A stretch of DNA of 64,000 nucleotides from CAVOJV01 sp963696325. Lineage in GTDB: Bacteria; Pseudomonadota; Gammaproteobacteria; Competibacterales; Competibacteraceae. The notes beneath the pieces were generated by a model. It saw nothing but the letters and a program-made list of their open reading frames with translations, was not told the DNA's origin and did no database searches. Numbering within the stretch: the stretch's first letter is position 1; each line of letters begins with the position of its first letter. The position numbers and the translations under genes are program-made. This document shows positions 16,627 to 25,149 of the stretch, piece by piece. The stretch lies in contig CAVOJV010000001.1 in assembly GCA_963696325.1 (NCBI GenBank), forward strand, positions 1 to 64,000, read 5' to 3'.

Positions 16627-17960
16627 TACCATAGATAAGCCCTCGCGGCATGATAGAGATCTTGCAGTACGTAACGCGGCTTGACCCGAAAGTGGCGCAC
16701 CGTTTTCATAAATAGCGGGAAAATCTTCTGCTTGCGGCCGCCATCCACACGAAAAAGTGTTTCAATACCGTAAGCTGCCAGGTCCGGATACAAATTCTGC
16801 AGCCGCTCACCATTCACAAATGAGGGGGTATGCCGAAACGACCGAAAATCGGTATACACATGACGCTGCTTCAAATAGTCCTCATAGCGTGCCATAGTTC
16901 GGGCCGAGAAGTCGCCCGTGCGACACGCATCGATAACGGTTTCACCCGCAGCCAGACCCGACTGCAACGCGTAGTTCATACCCTCCAAATACAGGCCGGC
17001 GGCGAGGCAGAAAGCCGCGGCGTCGCCAGCTACCAGCATGCCGTCGGTGTATAGCGTGGGCATCATGTTCCAACCCGCTTCAGGGATGAGATGCGCGGAG
17101 TACTCTCGCAATTTGCCGCCGCGCACCAAGGGCGCGACCGCCGGATGGGCCTTGAACGTCTCCAGCAATTCGTAGGGCCGTTTCTTTTGCTCGGCGAGCG
17201 AGGAAACCTGGCCGATGATACCGAGCGACAAGGAGTCACGGTTGGTGTAGAGAAACGCTCCACCGCGGACATCCTCGGTAATGGCGCCCAGATATTCCAA
17301 CGCCATGCCCTCGTTGCCGGAGAGGTGAAAGCGTTCCCGGATAATCGCTTCATTCAAGCCCAGGACCTCCTTGACGCCCAGCGACATCTCGTGGGCGTGA
17401 AACTCGCGCTGCAAACCGGCCTTCTTGGCCAGGAACGAATTGGCGCCATCACAGGCGATAACCACCTTACCCCGCACCTCACCCTGCTCCCGCCGCACAC
17501 GTACACCCACTATGCGGCCGTTTTCCCGCAGCACGTCATCGACCACCGAGGCGGAAAGCAAAAACGCTCCGGCCGCCTCGGCCTGCGCGGCGAACCAGCG
17601 GTCGAACTTGGGGCGCAACACCGAGAAGCCGTTATAGGGCGGCTCGGCGTAGCCCGCTCCCGCCGCCCGGAAGTCCAGGGCAACCGACGTTTTGGGCGAC
17701 ATGAAAGCCACGTCGCGCCGGCAGATATAGCGTTCGACAGGGGCCTGCTCCCACCAGTTGGGGATCAACTGGTTCATGATCGCGCTGCCGTAAAACACCC
17801 CGCCGGAGACGTTCTTGGCCCCTGGGTACTCGCCACGTTCCAGTAGGAGCACCCGGAGACCGGCGCGGGCAGTGATGAGTGCGGCGGCACTGCCGGCCGG
17901 ACCTGCCCCAACGATAATCACGTCGAATTGTTCGGGTACTTTCGTGGTATTCGGAATCAT
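16626..17960 (-). CDS. fixC: ETF:quinone oxidoreductase-like flavoprotein FixC
   Basis: A 444-residue FAD enzyme with the N-terminal dinucleotide motif VIIVGAGPAGSAAALITARAG, GEYPGAKNVSGGVFYG, the second FAD motif (VVIACDGANSFLAKKAG), and LVAGDAAAFC near the C-terminus. With FixX it forms a split ETF:quinone oxidoreductase at the inner membrane. It lies 39 nt after etfA and overlaps fixX. Operon position places quinone reduction directly in the mycofactocin pathway. The gene appears complete. Confidence 0.9.
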   Translation of the reverse strand: MIPNTTKVPEQFDVIIVGAGPAGSAAALITARAGLRVLLLERGEYPGAKNVSGGVFYGSAIMNQLIPNWWEQAPVERYICRRDVAFMSPKTSVALDFRAAGAGYAEPPYNGFSVLRPKFDRWFAAQAEAAGAFLLSASVVDDVLRENGRIVGVRVRREQGEVRGKVVIACDGANSFLAKKAGLQREFHAHEMSLGVKEVLGLNEAIIRERFHLSGNEGMALEYLGAITEDVRGGAFLYTNRDSLSLGIIGQVSSLAEQKKRPYELLETFKAHPAVAPLVRGGKLREYSAHLIPEAGWNMMPTLYTDGMLVAGDAAAFCLAAGLYLEGMNYALQSGLAAGETVIDACRTGDFSARTMARYEDYLKQRHVYTDFRSFRHTPSFVNGERLQNLYPDLAAYGIETLFRVDGGRKQKIFPLFMKTVRHFRVKPRYVLQDLYHAARAYLW

Positions 17961-17999
17961 GTTCTTATGCTTTCGGTAGCGTGGCAGATGGCAAGCCGC

Positions 18000-19046
18000 T
18001 CAGCGGCCCGATGCCTGCAACGTAAGGGTGGGAACCGCGGAGGCCGGCGCATCCTCGCCACCGGGAAACTGTTTCAGCTTGGCGATCAAGGCCGGCACGA
18101 TCTGATGCAGGTCACCCACCACGCCGAGATCCGCCATTTTCAACAGCGGTGACGTGCGGTCGGTATTGATGGCAATGATGGTTTCGCTACCCCTGATCCC
18201 GGCGATATGTTGGCCCGCACCGGACACGCCAAACGCGATGTATAACTTGGGAGCAACGATCCTGCCCGTCGTGCCGATAAACCGTTCCACCTCCAACCAG
18301 CCGCGATCGGCAATCACCCGGGTGCCGCCCAGGGCGGCACCCAGCAGATCGGCCAAGTGCTGGAGTTGCTGCACGCCCTCCGGGCCGCCAATCCCCAACC
18401 CGCCCGACACGATCCGCTCGGCCTCGGTAAGATCCACCGTATGCGGATCGGCGGCGAGTGTGCGCAGAGTGCGGTCGCGGAAAGCAGCGGGATCAATGGC
18501 GGGCGTCAGGCGGGTCACCTGGGCACGTCGCTCCGAATGGGGTGCGCCCACACCACGCACGCCGGGCACGAGCATGACCCCCACCATCGTGGCCAATGGC
18601 CAGATGAGCCGTTCGTGGCACAGACCCCCATGGGTGGCGCGGATCATTTCAGGGTAGCCGTCGGCGATGATCTTCACCCGTATGCAACTGCTCACCAGCG
18701 GGACCCGCCAACGGGCCGACAGCCGGGGCAGCCAGGCGCGCCCAGGGCCGGTATCCGGGGCCAGCGCCAGCAGCGCATTGGTCTCCCGCAGCACGGGCGC
18801 CACGGCCGCCAACCACCCATCCGCACTGAACTGCTCCAGGGCCTCGTGCTCGATGACAGTCACCTGATCCGCGCCGTGGGCGGCCAAGGCATCCGCCAGT
18901 GGCGCAACGCCGTGTCCAGGGAGCAGGACATGCACGCTGGCCGCCAGCCCATCGGCGACCTCGCGCCCCTCTTCGACACATTCCAAAGTCGACAGGGTCA
19001 GTTCGCCATGCTCGGTTTCGGCGATCACAACCACGGTTTTCTTCAT
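18000..19046 (-). CDS. etfA: Electron transfer flavoprotein alpha subunit (EtfA/FixB)
   Basis: A 348-residue ETF alpha subunit starting MKKTVVVIAETEHGELTLST at the ATG at 19046, which shares one base with the TGA of the upstream gene. The C-terminal FAD domain is clear: SGGLGIGGPEGVQQLQHLAD, GGTRVIADRGWLEVERFIG, KLYIAFGVSGAGQHIAGI and ADLGVVGDLHQIVPALI. It binds the transferable FAD and docks to dehydrogenases. EtfA is separated from EtfB by fixC and fixX, so the order is fixB-C-X-A rather than fixABCX. Confidence 0.9.
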   Translation of the reverse strand: MKKTVVVIAETEHGELTLSTLECVEEGREVADGLAASVHVLLPGHGVAPLADALAAHGADQVTVIEHEALEQFSADGWLAAVAPVLRETNALLALAPDTGPGRAWLPRLSARWRVPLVSSCIRVKIIADGYPEMIRATHGGLCHERLIWPLATMVGVMLVPGVRGVGAPHSERRAQVTRLTPAIDPAAFRDRTLRTLAADPHTVDLTEAERIVSGGLGIGGPEGVQQLQHLADLLGAALGGTRVIADRGWLEVERFIGTTGRIVAPKLYIAFGVSGAGQHIAGIRGSETIIAINTDRTSPLLKMADLGVVGDLHQIVPALIAKLKQFPGGEDAPASAVPTLTLQASGR

Positions 19047-21004
19047 CAGATTGCCCTCCCCGCTCGTTCGCCTTCGAGGATGGCCGCGTGGGCCCGGCGC
19101 GGCGCCACGCAATCACCGATTCGGTACAATGCCGGCACGCGACCCTTCAGCGCTTCGTATAGACGGCTGTCGACTTTGCGATGGATCGCCAGCACGACCG
19201 TGTCCGCCTTGGCGAAATTGACGAGCTGGCCACTGTAGTTGTGCAGCGCCGTCACGACACCGGCCTGAATACTCAGTACCGAGTGGTTCGGAGTACATTG
19301 AATACCCAGCCGCCGGGCCTGTCGATACCAGTTTTCCAAGTCCAGCGTCACGCTTAGGTCCTGACCCACATAAAGCGTCGGCGTGACCACCTCCACCTGG
19401 CAGCCCTGTTCGGCCAGGTACTCGGCGACGCTGGTCGCTTCGTGAAAACCCAGCCGGTCTACCACTAGCACCCGCTTGCCGGGTTTGATCTCGCCGGACA
19501 GGATATCCGTGACATCGGCGACCTCCGGACCGTCGGCGCCGGGAATGGCGCTGCGATCAGGAACCGACCCGGTGGCGATGACGACGGCGTCGGGCTTTTC
19601 CGCCAGGACCGTCTCCGGCGTGGCGATGACACCCGTGCGCACCTCCACCCCCGCCTGGGGAAGTTCATGCAAGAGATTGCGCACGATATCGCCGAATTCC
19701 GCGCGGTTGGTCACCCGCACCGCCCACACGACCTGACCGCCCAGTTGGGGTTCTTTCTCGAGCAAGGTGACGTGGTGACCGCGCCGGGCGGCGATGACGG
19801 CGGCCTTCAAACCGGCAGGACCGCCCCCCACCACCACGACCTTTTTGGCGGTTTTAGCAGGTTTCAGAGTACCGCCGCCATACTCTTTCTCCCGACCGGT
19901 GGCGGGTGTTTCGATACAGCCCATCCAGCGGTTCAATCCCATCCGGCCCACGCATTCCTGGTTGCAGGACAGGCACAGGCGGATGTCGTCCGCGCGGTTT
20001 TCGCGGGCCTTGAGGGCAAACTCGGGGTCGGCGATCTGTGCGCGCACGATACCCACCAGATCGGCATGTCCTTCCGCCAGAATGCGTTCCGCCTGGATCG
20101 GGTCCTTGACCCGCCCGACGCCGATCACCGGCAGCCGCACCGCCTTGCGAATGGCGGAGGGAATGAACATGGCGTAGTTAGGCGTGATACGCATCGAGGC
20201 TTCGATCATGTACAGGGTCTGGGTCGCGGTCCCGATGCTGGTATTAATGCAGTCAATCAGCCCATCCGCCTCCAGAATACGGGCCGCTGCCACCGCCTCA
20301 TCAAGGGTGATCCCATCGCGGATCAGCTCATCACCGCACAGACGCACGCTCATCACATAATCCCGGCCTACGGTCATCCGGATGGCCGCGATGATCTCGC
20401 GCAGCAGCCGCATGCGGTTTTCCAGGTTGCCGCCATATTCGTCGGTGCGATGGTTAGTATTCCGGGACAGGAACTGGCGGACAATGGACGAGTGCGAACA
20501 TTGCAGTTCCACCCCGTCGAAGCCACCCTGCCTGGTGTAGTCCGCCACCCGGGCGTAACCCTGCACGATCTCCTGGATATCCTCGTGTTCCACCGCTTTC
20601 GGCACTTCCCGGAACATCGGGTCGGCGACCGCCGAGGGTGCCCAGGCCGGCAGACGGGTGAACATGCCGCTGCTTTGACCCCCGTTATGGTTGATTTGAG
20701 CGAGGATGGGAACGCCTTCGGCATGCACCATCTCGGTGATATGGCGGTAGCCGGGTATCACCCTCGGGTGGAAGGCGTGAATCAGTTTCTCGTAGGGGTG
20801 ATCCGTGGGGTGGATGGAGTGTTCTTCCGTGATGATCAGGCCGGCGCCGCCCCGCGCCCGTTCCCGGTAGTAATAGGCATGCCGTTCCGTGGGTAGAAAA
20901 TCCTCGGCATAGTTGGTCAGGTGGGCCGAAAAGACGATGCGATTCTTGACCGTCAGACGACCAACCTTAAGCGGTGTAAACAGAAGTCGTGCTTGGTTGC
21001 TCAT
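19046..21004 (-). CDS. FadH/OYE-family FMN-FAD-[4Fe-4S] oxidoreductase 1
   Basis: A 652-residue protein of the mycofactocin-associated FadH/old-yellow-enzyme families, starting MSNQARLLFTPLKVG at 21004 after GGAGGTATAGC. The N-terminal FMN TIM barrel (AQINHNGGQSSG, FDGVELQCSHSSIVRQFLSR) is followed by intact [4Fe-4S] cysteines (CLSCNQECVGRMG...GC) and C-terminal FAD/NAD domains (VVVVGGGPAGLKAAVIAARRG). The chemistry of these enzymes is not established; relatives reduce enoates or demethylate amines. One base separates it from the preceding homologue, and its stop overlaps etfA, so ETF is a plausible electron partner. Confidence 0.85.
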   Translation of the reverse strand: MSNQARLLFTPLKVGRLTVKNRIVFSAHLTNYAEDFLPTERHAYYYRERARGGAGLIITEEHSIHPTDHPYEKLIHAFHPRVIPGYRHITEMVHAEGVPILAQINHNGGQSSGMFTRLPAWAPSAVADPMFREVPKAVEHEDIQEIVQGYARVADYTRQGGFDGVELQCSHSSIVRQFLSRNTNHRTDEYGGNLENRMRLLREIIAAIRMTVGRDYVMSVRLCGDELIRDGITLDEAVAAARILEADGLIDCINTSIGTATQTLYMIEASMRITPNYAMFIPSAIRKAVRLPVIGVGRVKDPIQAERILAEGHADLVGIVRAQIADPEFALKARENRADDIRLCLSCNQECVGRMGLNRWMGCIETPATGREKEYGGGTLKPAKTAKKVVVVGGGPAGLKAAVIAARRGHHVTLLEKEPQLGGQVVWAVRVTNRAEFGDIVRNLLHELPQAGVEVRTGVIATPETVLAEKPDAVVIATGSVPDRSAIPGADGPEVADVTDILSGEIKPGKRVLVVDRLGFHEATSVAEYLAEQGCQVEVVTPTLYVGQDLSVTLDLENWYRQARRLGIQCTPNHSVLSIQAGVVTALHNYSGQLVNFAKADTVVLAIHRKVDSRLYEALKGRVPALYRIGDCVAPRRAHAAILEGERAGRAI

Positions 21005-21005
21005 G

Positions 21006-22997
21006 CTATACCTCCAGACCAACCCGATAGCCTTCGAGTATCGCCTGGCTCAGATAACGCGGCGCCACGCAATCGCCTGCCCGAAAGACCCGTAAACCGG
21101 CCCGTTTAAGAGCAAAATAGAGCGTTTCGTTGGGCACCTCATGAGAGACATCCACGACCAGATCAACGGCTTCGATGCGTATTTCGCGATGGTCAAAGTG
21201 ATCGAAGCCGATCAAGGTTCGCGCGGTGACCTGTCTCACATCAATCTGTGGTCGAAAGACAATGCCCTTGGCGCAGGATCGCTGGTTCCAGGGGGTTAAC
21301 TCCAGCGAGGCCGTCAAGCGCTGACCGACAAACATATCGCTGGTCACCACCTCCACCCGCCAACCGTGATCGGCCAGCCATTCGGCCACACCCATGCCGA
21401 GCTGATCACCGATATGGTCCAGCACCACTGCCTTACCACCCTTGCTTTCCGGCACCTGACCACTTAATACCTGGCGTGGAGTCACCACGGGAGCGGCGTC
21501 CTGGAACACGACCTCTTGGAACGCTACCCCCGGATAACGGCCGGGGATTCCACCGATGGCCACCACAACCGTATCGTGGGGTTCAACCCGTACCGTCTCC
21601 AAGGTCACTTCAAAACCCGTTTTAATGACCACGTTGAGCTTGCGAACTTGCGCCTCCAGCCAATCTACCGCCAAGGCTAGCCGCTCCCGACCTGGCGCCG
21701 CCGCCGCCAGCCGCAAGCTACCCCCCAATCGCTGCGTCTTTTCATACAGGGTCACCGTATGACCGCGCGAGGCTGTCACCCGGGCTGCTTCCAGACCTGC
21801 GGGGCCAGCACCGACCACAATGACCCGGTGGCGAACGGGGGCGGGGGTGAGCGGCGCGAACTCGGGATCATGCTCATAGCCGGCAGCCGGGTTGTTGACG
21901 CAACTCAAGCGAGGGTTTTGCACCAGGCCGACAATATTGTCCTGATTAGAGAGCAGGCAGGGGCGGATATCTTCCGGACGACCCTCGCGCAGTTTATTAG
22001 GGAGATCCGGGTCGGCAATCAAGGCCCGCGTCATCTCCACGGCATCCGCTTGATTCTCCGCCAGCAGGCCGGCGGCCATCCTTGGATCGACGATGCTGCC
22101 CTGGGCAAACACGGGCAGCGCTACCCCGGCCTTGATCAGGCCCGCCAGGTGGGCGGCGACGCCCGGCGGCTGATACAGACCCGGCCGGGTCATGTGCCCG
22201 CTGTAAATGCTGCCGCTGGTGACGCTGATAAAATCCAGCATGCCGTCGGCGGCGAGCAGGCGGGCGATTTCGACGGCGTCCTCGGGTTTGATACCGGCCC
22301 AGGGAGCATATTCGTCGCCGGCCAGGCGCAGCCCTACGCTGCCTTGTTTGCCCACTTGGTTGCGCACGGCGCGAATCACCGCTCGAGCGAAGCGCAGCCG
22401 GTTGGCCAGATCGCCACCGTATTCATCCCTGCGCAGATTGGTCAGCGGGGACAAGAACTGGCGAATCAGGCTGTCCTGCCCGGCATTGATCTCAACGCCG
22501 TCCAGGCCGCCTGTCACGGCGTGCCTGGCCGCCTGCGCAAAGCCGTCGATCACCGCCGTGATATCCTCGGCTTCCATCTCCTTCGGCAATTCACGGCTGT
22601 TGACTTCGGGCACCGGCGAGGGCGCCCACAGTGGGAGCTGGGAAACATGGCTGCTGCCCTGCATGCCGCTATGGGTCAACTGCGCCAGCACCAGCGCACC
22701 CTGGCGATGAATCGCCTCGGCTACCAACTGGTAGCCGGCAATCACCTGTTCGTCGTAGCCGAAAATGACATATTCATAAAGCCTATCCGAGGCGTGCACC
22801 ACACTGCCTTCCAGCACAATCAGCCCCACGCCACCGGCAGCGCGCGCTCCGTAATAGGCCGCATGGCGCTTCTCGAAGCGGTTGTGGGTGGCGAAATTGG
22901 TCTGGTGCGCGGCGAAGACGAACCGGTTAGGCGCTGTTTTGTTCCCCAGTGGCAAGGGAGCAAACAGTCCCTCGTACATATTTTGCAGCTTACTCAT
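21006..22997 (-). CDS. FadH/OYE-family oxidoreductase 2, with degenerate Fe-S cysteines
   Basis: A 663-residue homologue of the next gene in the operon: FMN barrel (AQLTHSGMQGSS, LDGVEINAGQDSLIRQFLSP), linker, and FAD/NAD domains (VIVVGAGPAGLEAARVTASRG). The linker that should bind [4Fe-4S] reads CLLSNQDNIVG...SCVNNP, so two of the four expected cysteines are Ser and Asn; the cluster is probably lost or altered. It starts MSKLQNMYEGLFAPLPLGN. The pair may act as a heteromer, with this subunit specialised. It lies 57 nt after mftC. Confidence 0.83.
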   Translation of the reverse strand: MSKLQNMYEGLFAPLPLGNKTAPNRFVFAAHQTNFATHNRFEKRHAAYYGARAAGGVGLIVLEGSVVHASDRLYEYVIFGYDEQVIAGYQLVAEAIHRQGALVLAQLTHSGMQGSSHVSQLPLWAPSPVPEVNSRELPKEMEAEDITAVIDGFAQAARHAVTGGLDGVEINAGQDSLIRQFLSPLTNLRRDEYGGDLANRLRFARAVIRAVRNQVGKQGSVGLRLAGDEYAPWAGIKPEDAVEIARLLAADGMLDFISVTSGSIYSGHMTRPGLYQPPGVAAHLAGLIKAGVALPVFAQGSIVDPRMAAGLLAENQADAVEMTRALIADPDLPNKLREGRPEDIRPCLLSNQDNIVGLVQNPRLSCVNNPAAGYEHDPEFAPLTPAPVRHRVIVVGAGPAGLEAARVTASRGHTVTLYEKTQRLGGSLRLAAAAPGRERLALAVDWLEAQVRKLNVVIKTGFEVTLETVRVEPHDTVVVAIGGIPGRYPGVAFQEVVFQDAAPVVTPRQVLSGQVPESKGGKAVVLDHIGDQLGMGVAEWLADHGWRVEVVTSDMFVGQRLTASLELTPWNQRSCAKGIVFRPQIDVRQVTARTLIGFDHFDHREIRIEAVDLVVDVSHEVPNETLYFALKRAGLRVFRAGDCVAPRYLSQAILEGYRVGLEV

Positions 22998-23054
22998 AGC
23001 GTTGCCTTATGCAATGCACTGCGATCTTGCGTGTTGCTTGGATCGAATCAACAC

Positions 23055-24116
23055 CTAAGCGGTACCTACTGACAGTGGAGTGGGCTTAACCGGTATCGGG
23101 AAAGACCCCCCGTTCTGAACCACGCAGTCCGGGTCCGGGGCGTCCAGGGATTGACCGGTGAAATGCTTGACGGCGATACAGCCGCCATGACACTGATCGT
23201 AGGCATTGCAGGTTGGGCAACCGCCGCCAACCTGCCAGTGCCGCAGATGCGCAAACACCGGCGAGTGACACCACACGTTCGCGAAGCCGCCGGGTTGGCG
23301 CACGTTGCCCCCGGAAAATTCCGGCGCCAGCAGGAAGGGACAGGCATACACCTCGCCCACCGGGTCCACGCAACAGACGATGCGCCCGGCTCCGCACATA
23401 TTCAGTCCCTCCACGGGCTGGCCGTAGGCCGAGAGGTGAAAAAACGAGTCCCCGGTGAGCACATCCCGATGATTCAACAACCATTCGTAGAGCCCACGGG
23501 TTTGCGCGCGGCTTGGGCGCAGCTCATCCCACACCTCGCCACCGCGTCCGGTGGGGCGCAGTCGGGTCAGGCGCAGCTCCGCCCCATAGTGCTTGGCCAG
23601 CGCGTAGAGGTCGTCGATCTGCGGGTAGTTGTGGCGCGTGACGGCAGCATTGATCTTGAAGGGAAACCCGTGCTTGGCCAGGCGTTTCATGGCGGTCCGG
23701 GCACGCTCGTAGGAACCGTCGCCGCGGACGGGATCGTTGGTTTCCGCGGTCGCCCCATCGAGGCTGATCTGCACGTCGAGATAATGCCGCGAAGCGATCC
23801 AGGCGGCGGCCGCGTCGTCGATCAAGGTTCCGTTGGTGCTGAACTTGACGCCGATGTCGCGTTCCAGGGTATAGTCCATCAGCTCGAAGAAATCTCGCCG
23901 GCTCATGGGCTCGCCGCCGCCAACGTTGATGTAAAACACTTTCATCTCCGCCCATTCATCGATCAAGCGCTTGGCCTCGGCGGTGGTCAGTTCCTCGGGG
24001 CGGCGCTTACCCGAGGAAGACAGGCAGTGCACGCAGCGCAGATTGCAACCGTAGGTTATCTCCCAGGTTAGGCAGATGGGGGCGTTCAGTCCCTGGCGGA
24101 AGAGCTCATAACTCAT
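23055..24116 (-). CDS. mftC: Radical SAM maturase MftC
   Basis: A 353-residue radical SAM/SPASM enzyme that oxidatively decarboxylates the MftA C-terminal Tyr and then forms the Val-Tyr C-C bond. The [4Fe-4S]-SAM motif is CNLRCVHC (Cys24, 28, 31); the GGEP motif is YINVGGGEPMSRRDF. The SPASM region supplies auxiliary-cluster cysteines (CGAGRIVCCVDPVGEVYACP, CPTCNAYDQCHGGC, DPDC). It overlaps the upstream methyltransferase gene by 11 bp and lies about 11 kb from its substrate gene mftA. Intact. Confidence 0.92.
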   Translation of the reverse strand: MSYELFRQGLNAPICLTWEITYGCNLRCVHCLSSSGKRRPEELTTAEAKRLIDEWAEMKVFYINVGGGEPMSRRDFFELMDYTLERDIGVKFSTNGTLIDDAAAAWIASRHYLDVQISLDGATAETNDPVRGDGSYERARTAMKRLAKHGFPFKINAAVTRHNYPQIDDLYALAKHYGAELRLTRLRPTGRGGEVWDELRPSRAQTRGLYEWLLNHRDVLTGDSFFHLSAYGQPVEGLNMCGAGRIVCCVDPVGEVYACPFLLAPEFSGGNVRQPGGFANVWCHSPVFAHLRHWQVGGGCPTCNAYDQCHGGCIAVKHFTGQSLDAPDPDCVVQNGGSFPIPVKPTPLSVGTA

Positions 24117-25134
24117 AAGAACCTCGGTGGTTATTCAGTCGGTCGATAACGAGCCAGCCGCCATGGTGCTCGAAATAGCGGCAGGCTCCTTCTATAGGCA
24201 GCCCCAATGCGAGCAGGCGCTCCCGGTCGAAGACTTGCCGGTGCCCAAACCGCGCATCGGCTAGCGACTCCAGGGGCACGGCGACAATCAGCCGTTGCCT
24301 GGTCAATCGCCACAGGTTGATCATGGCCCGCGCGGTCTGGTCCGGCTCCAGATGTTCCAGCAGGTGAATGGCGGTGACGACATCGAACGATGGCGCCAGC
24401 GGAGACAATTCCTGGTGAATGTCGGCGGCGAGAATATCCGCGCCGGTGAAGCGAACATTCGCAATCTGCCGCTGCCGCGCGTAATCATTGGCGAGCGCGA
24501 CCAGCGCCGGATTTAGATCACAGGCGATGATGTCTGCCAGGTTCGCCGGTTCGCTATCGCGGCAATCCGCGAGCAATAAGGGCAGAAAGCCAAAGCAGGT
24601 GGCGACATCCAGTACCGTAAAGGGTTGCAACGAAGCGCGCGACAGTGCCTCGGTGAGGCCGATGACTTGCTGATAAATGGCGCCGAAGTCGCCGATGAAA
24701 TTTGGCTCGGCAGCGTGATCTGCCGCCGCCTGAAGCTGCCGATCCAAACCCGCGCACCGCAGCGCTGCCAAGGTATTGTCGTAGAACAGGTGCCAGGCAC
24801 GACGTTCGTTGCCGTCCATGGAGCGGACGATCTCGCCCACATAGCGCTCGAAGATTTCCTGCTCGCTGTAGGCATAGCTATCAACGGCATCGGCAAGCCC
24901 CGGCCTGGCAAAAAGCGCCAGCAATTCATTGGCCACGTAGTAGCCGATATTGTTGTCGATCTGCGCCGGCGCGAAATCATGAACCACGACGATATCGTCC
25001 GGGTTAACCGTCTCCATGACCGGCTTGAGGCCGTAGAGCGTAAAGTGATTACTGCTGGCAACCGGCTTGGCGCGTTGCGCCAGGCACTCAACCAAAACAC
25101 CGTGCCGATGGCGTGACAGGGTGAGCGGATTCAT
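24106..25134 (-). CDS. MftM-like SAM-dependent methyltransferase
   Basis: A 342-residue protein whose C-terminal half is a class I SAM methyltransferase (VLDVATCFGFLPLLLADC, IIACDLNPALVALANDYA, FDVVTAIHLLEHLEPDQT). The N-terminal half (VVVHDFAPAQIDNNIGYYVA, then WHLFYDNTLAALR) resembles the mycofactocin oligosaccharide methyltransferase MftM. The likely role is methylation of a glucose in the mycofactocin glycan, alongside the methyltransferase domain fused to MftF. It lies between the VWA gene and mftC and overlaps the latter. MftM assignment is moderate; methyltransferase is firm. Confidence 0.75.
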   Translation of the reverse strand: MNPLTLSRHRHGVLVECLAQRAKPVASSNHFTLYGLKPVMETVNPDDIVVVHDFAPAQIDNNIGYYVANELLALFARPGLADAVDSYAYSEQEIFERYVGEIVRSMDGNERRAWHLFYDNTLAALRCAGLDRQLQAAADHAAEPNFIGDFGAIYQQVIGLTEALSRASLQPFTVLDVATCFGFLPLLLADCRDSEPANLADIIACDLNPALVALANDYARQRQIANVRFTGADILAADIHQELSPLAPSFDVVTAIHLLEHLEPDQTARAMINLWRLTRQRLIVAVPLESLADARFGHRQVFDRERLLALGLPIEGACRYFEHHGGWLVIDRLNNHRGSYEL

Positions 25135-25149
25135 GGCGCAGCCACCCCC

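Noticed and set aside
19046..22997. One of the OYE-family genes as MftD
   Set aside because: MftD is a glycolate/lactate-oxidase-type FMN enzyme of about 390 residues; these are about 650-residue FMN/FAD/Fe-S enzymes with different motifs.
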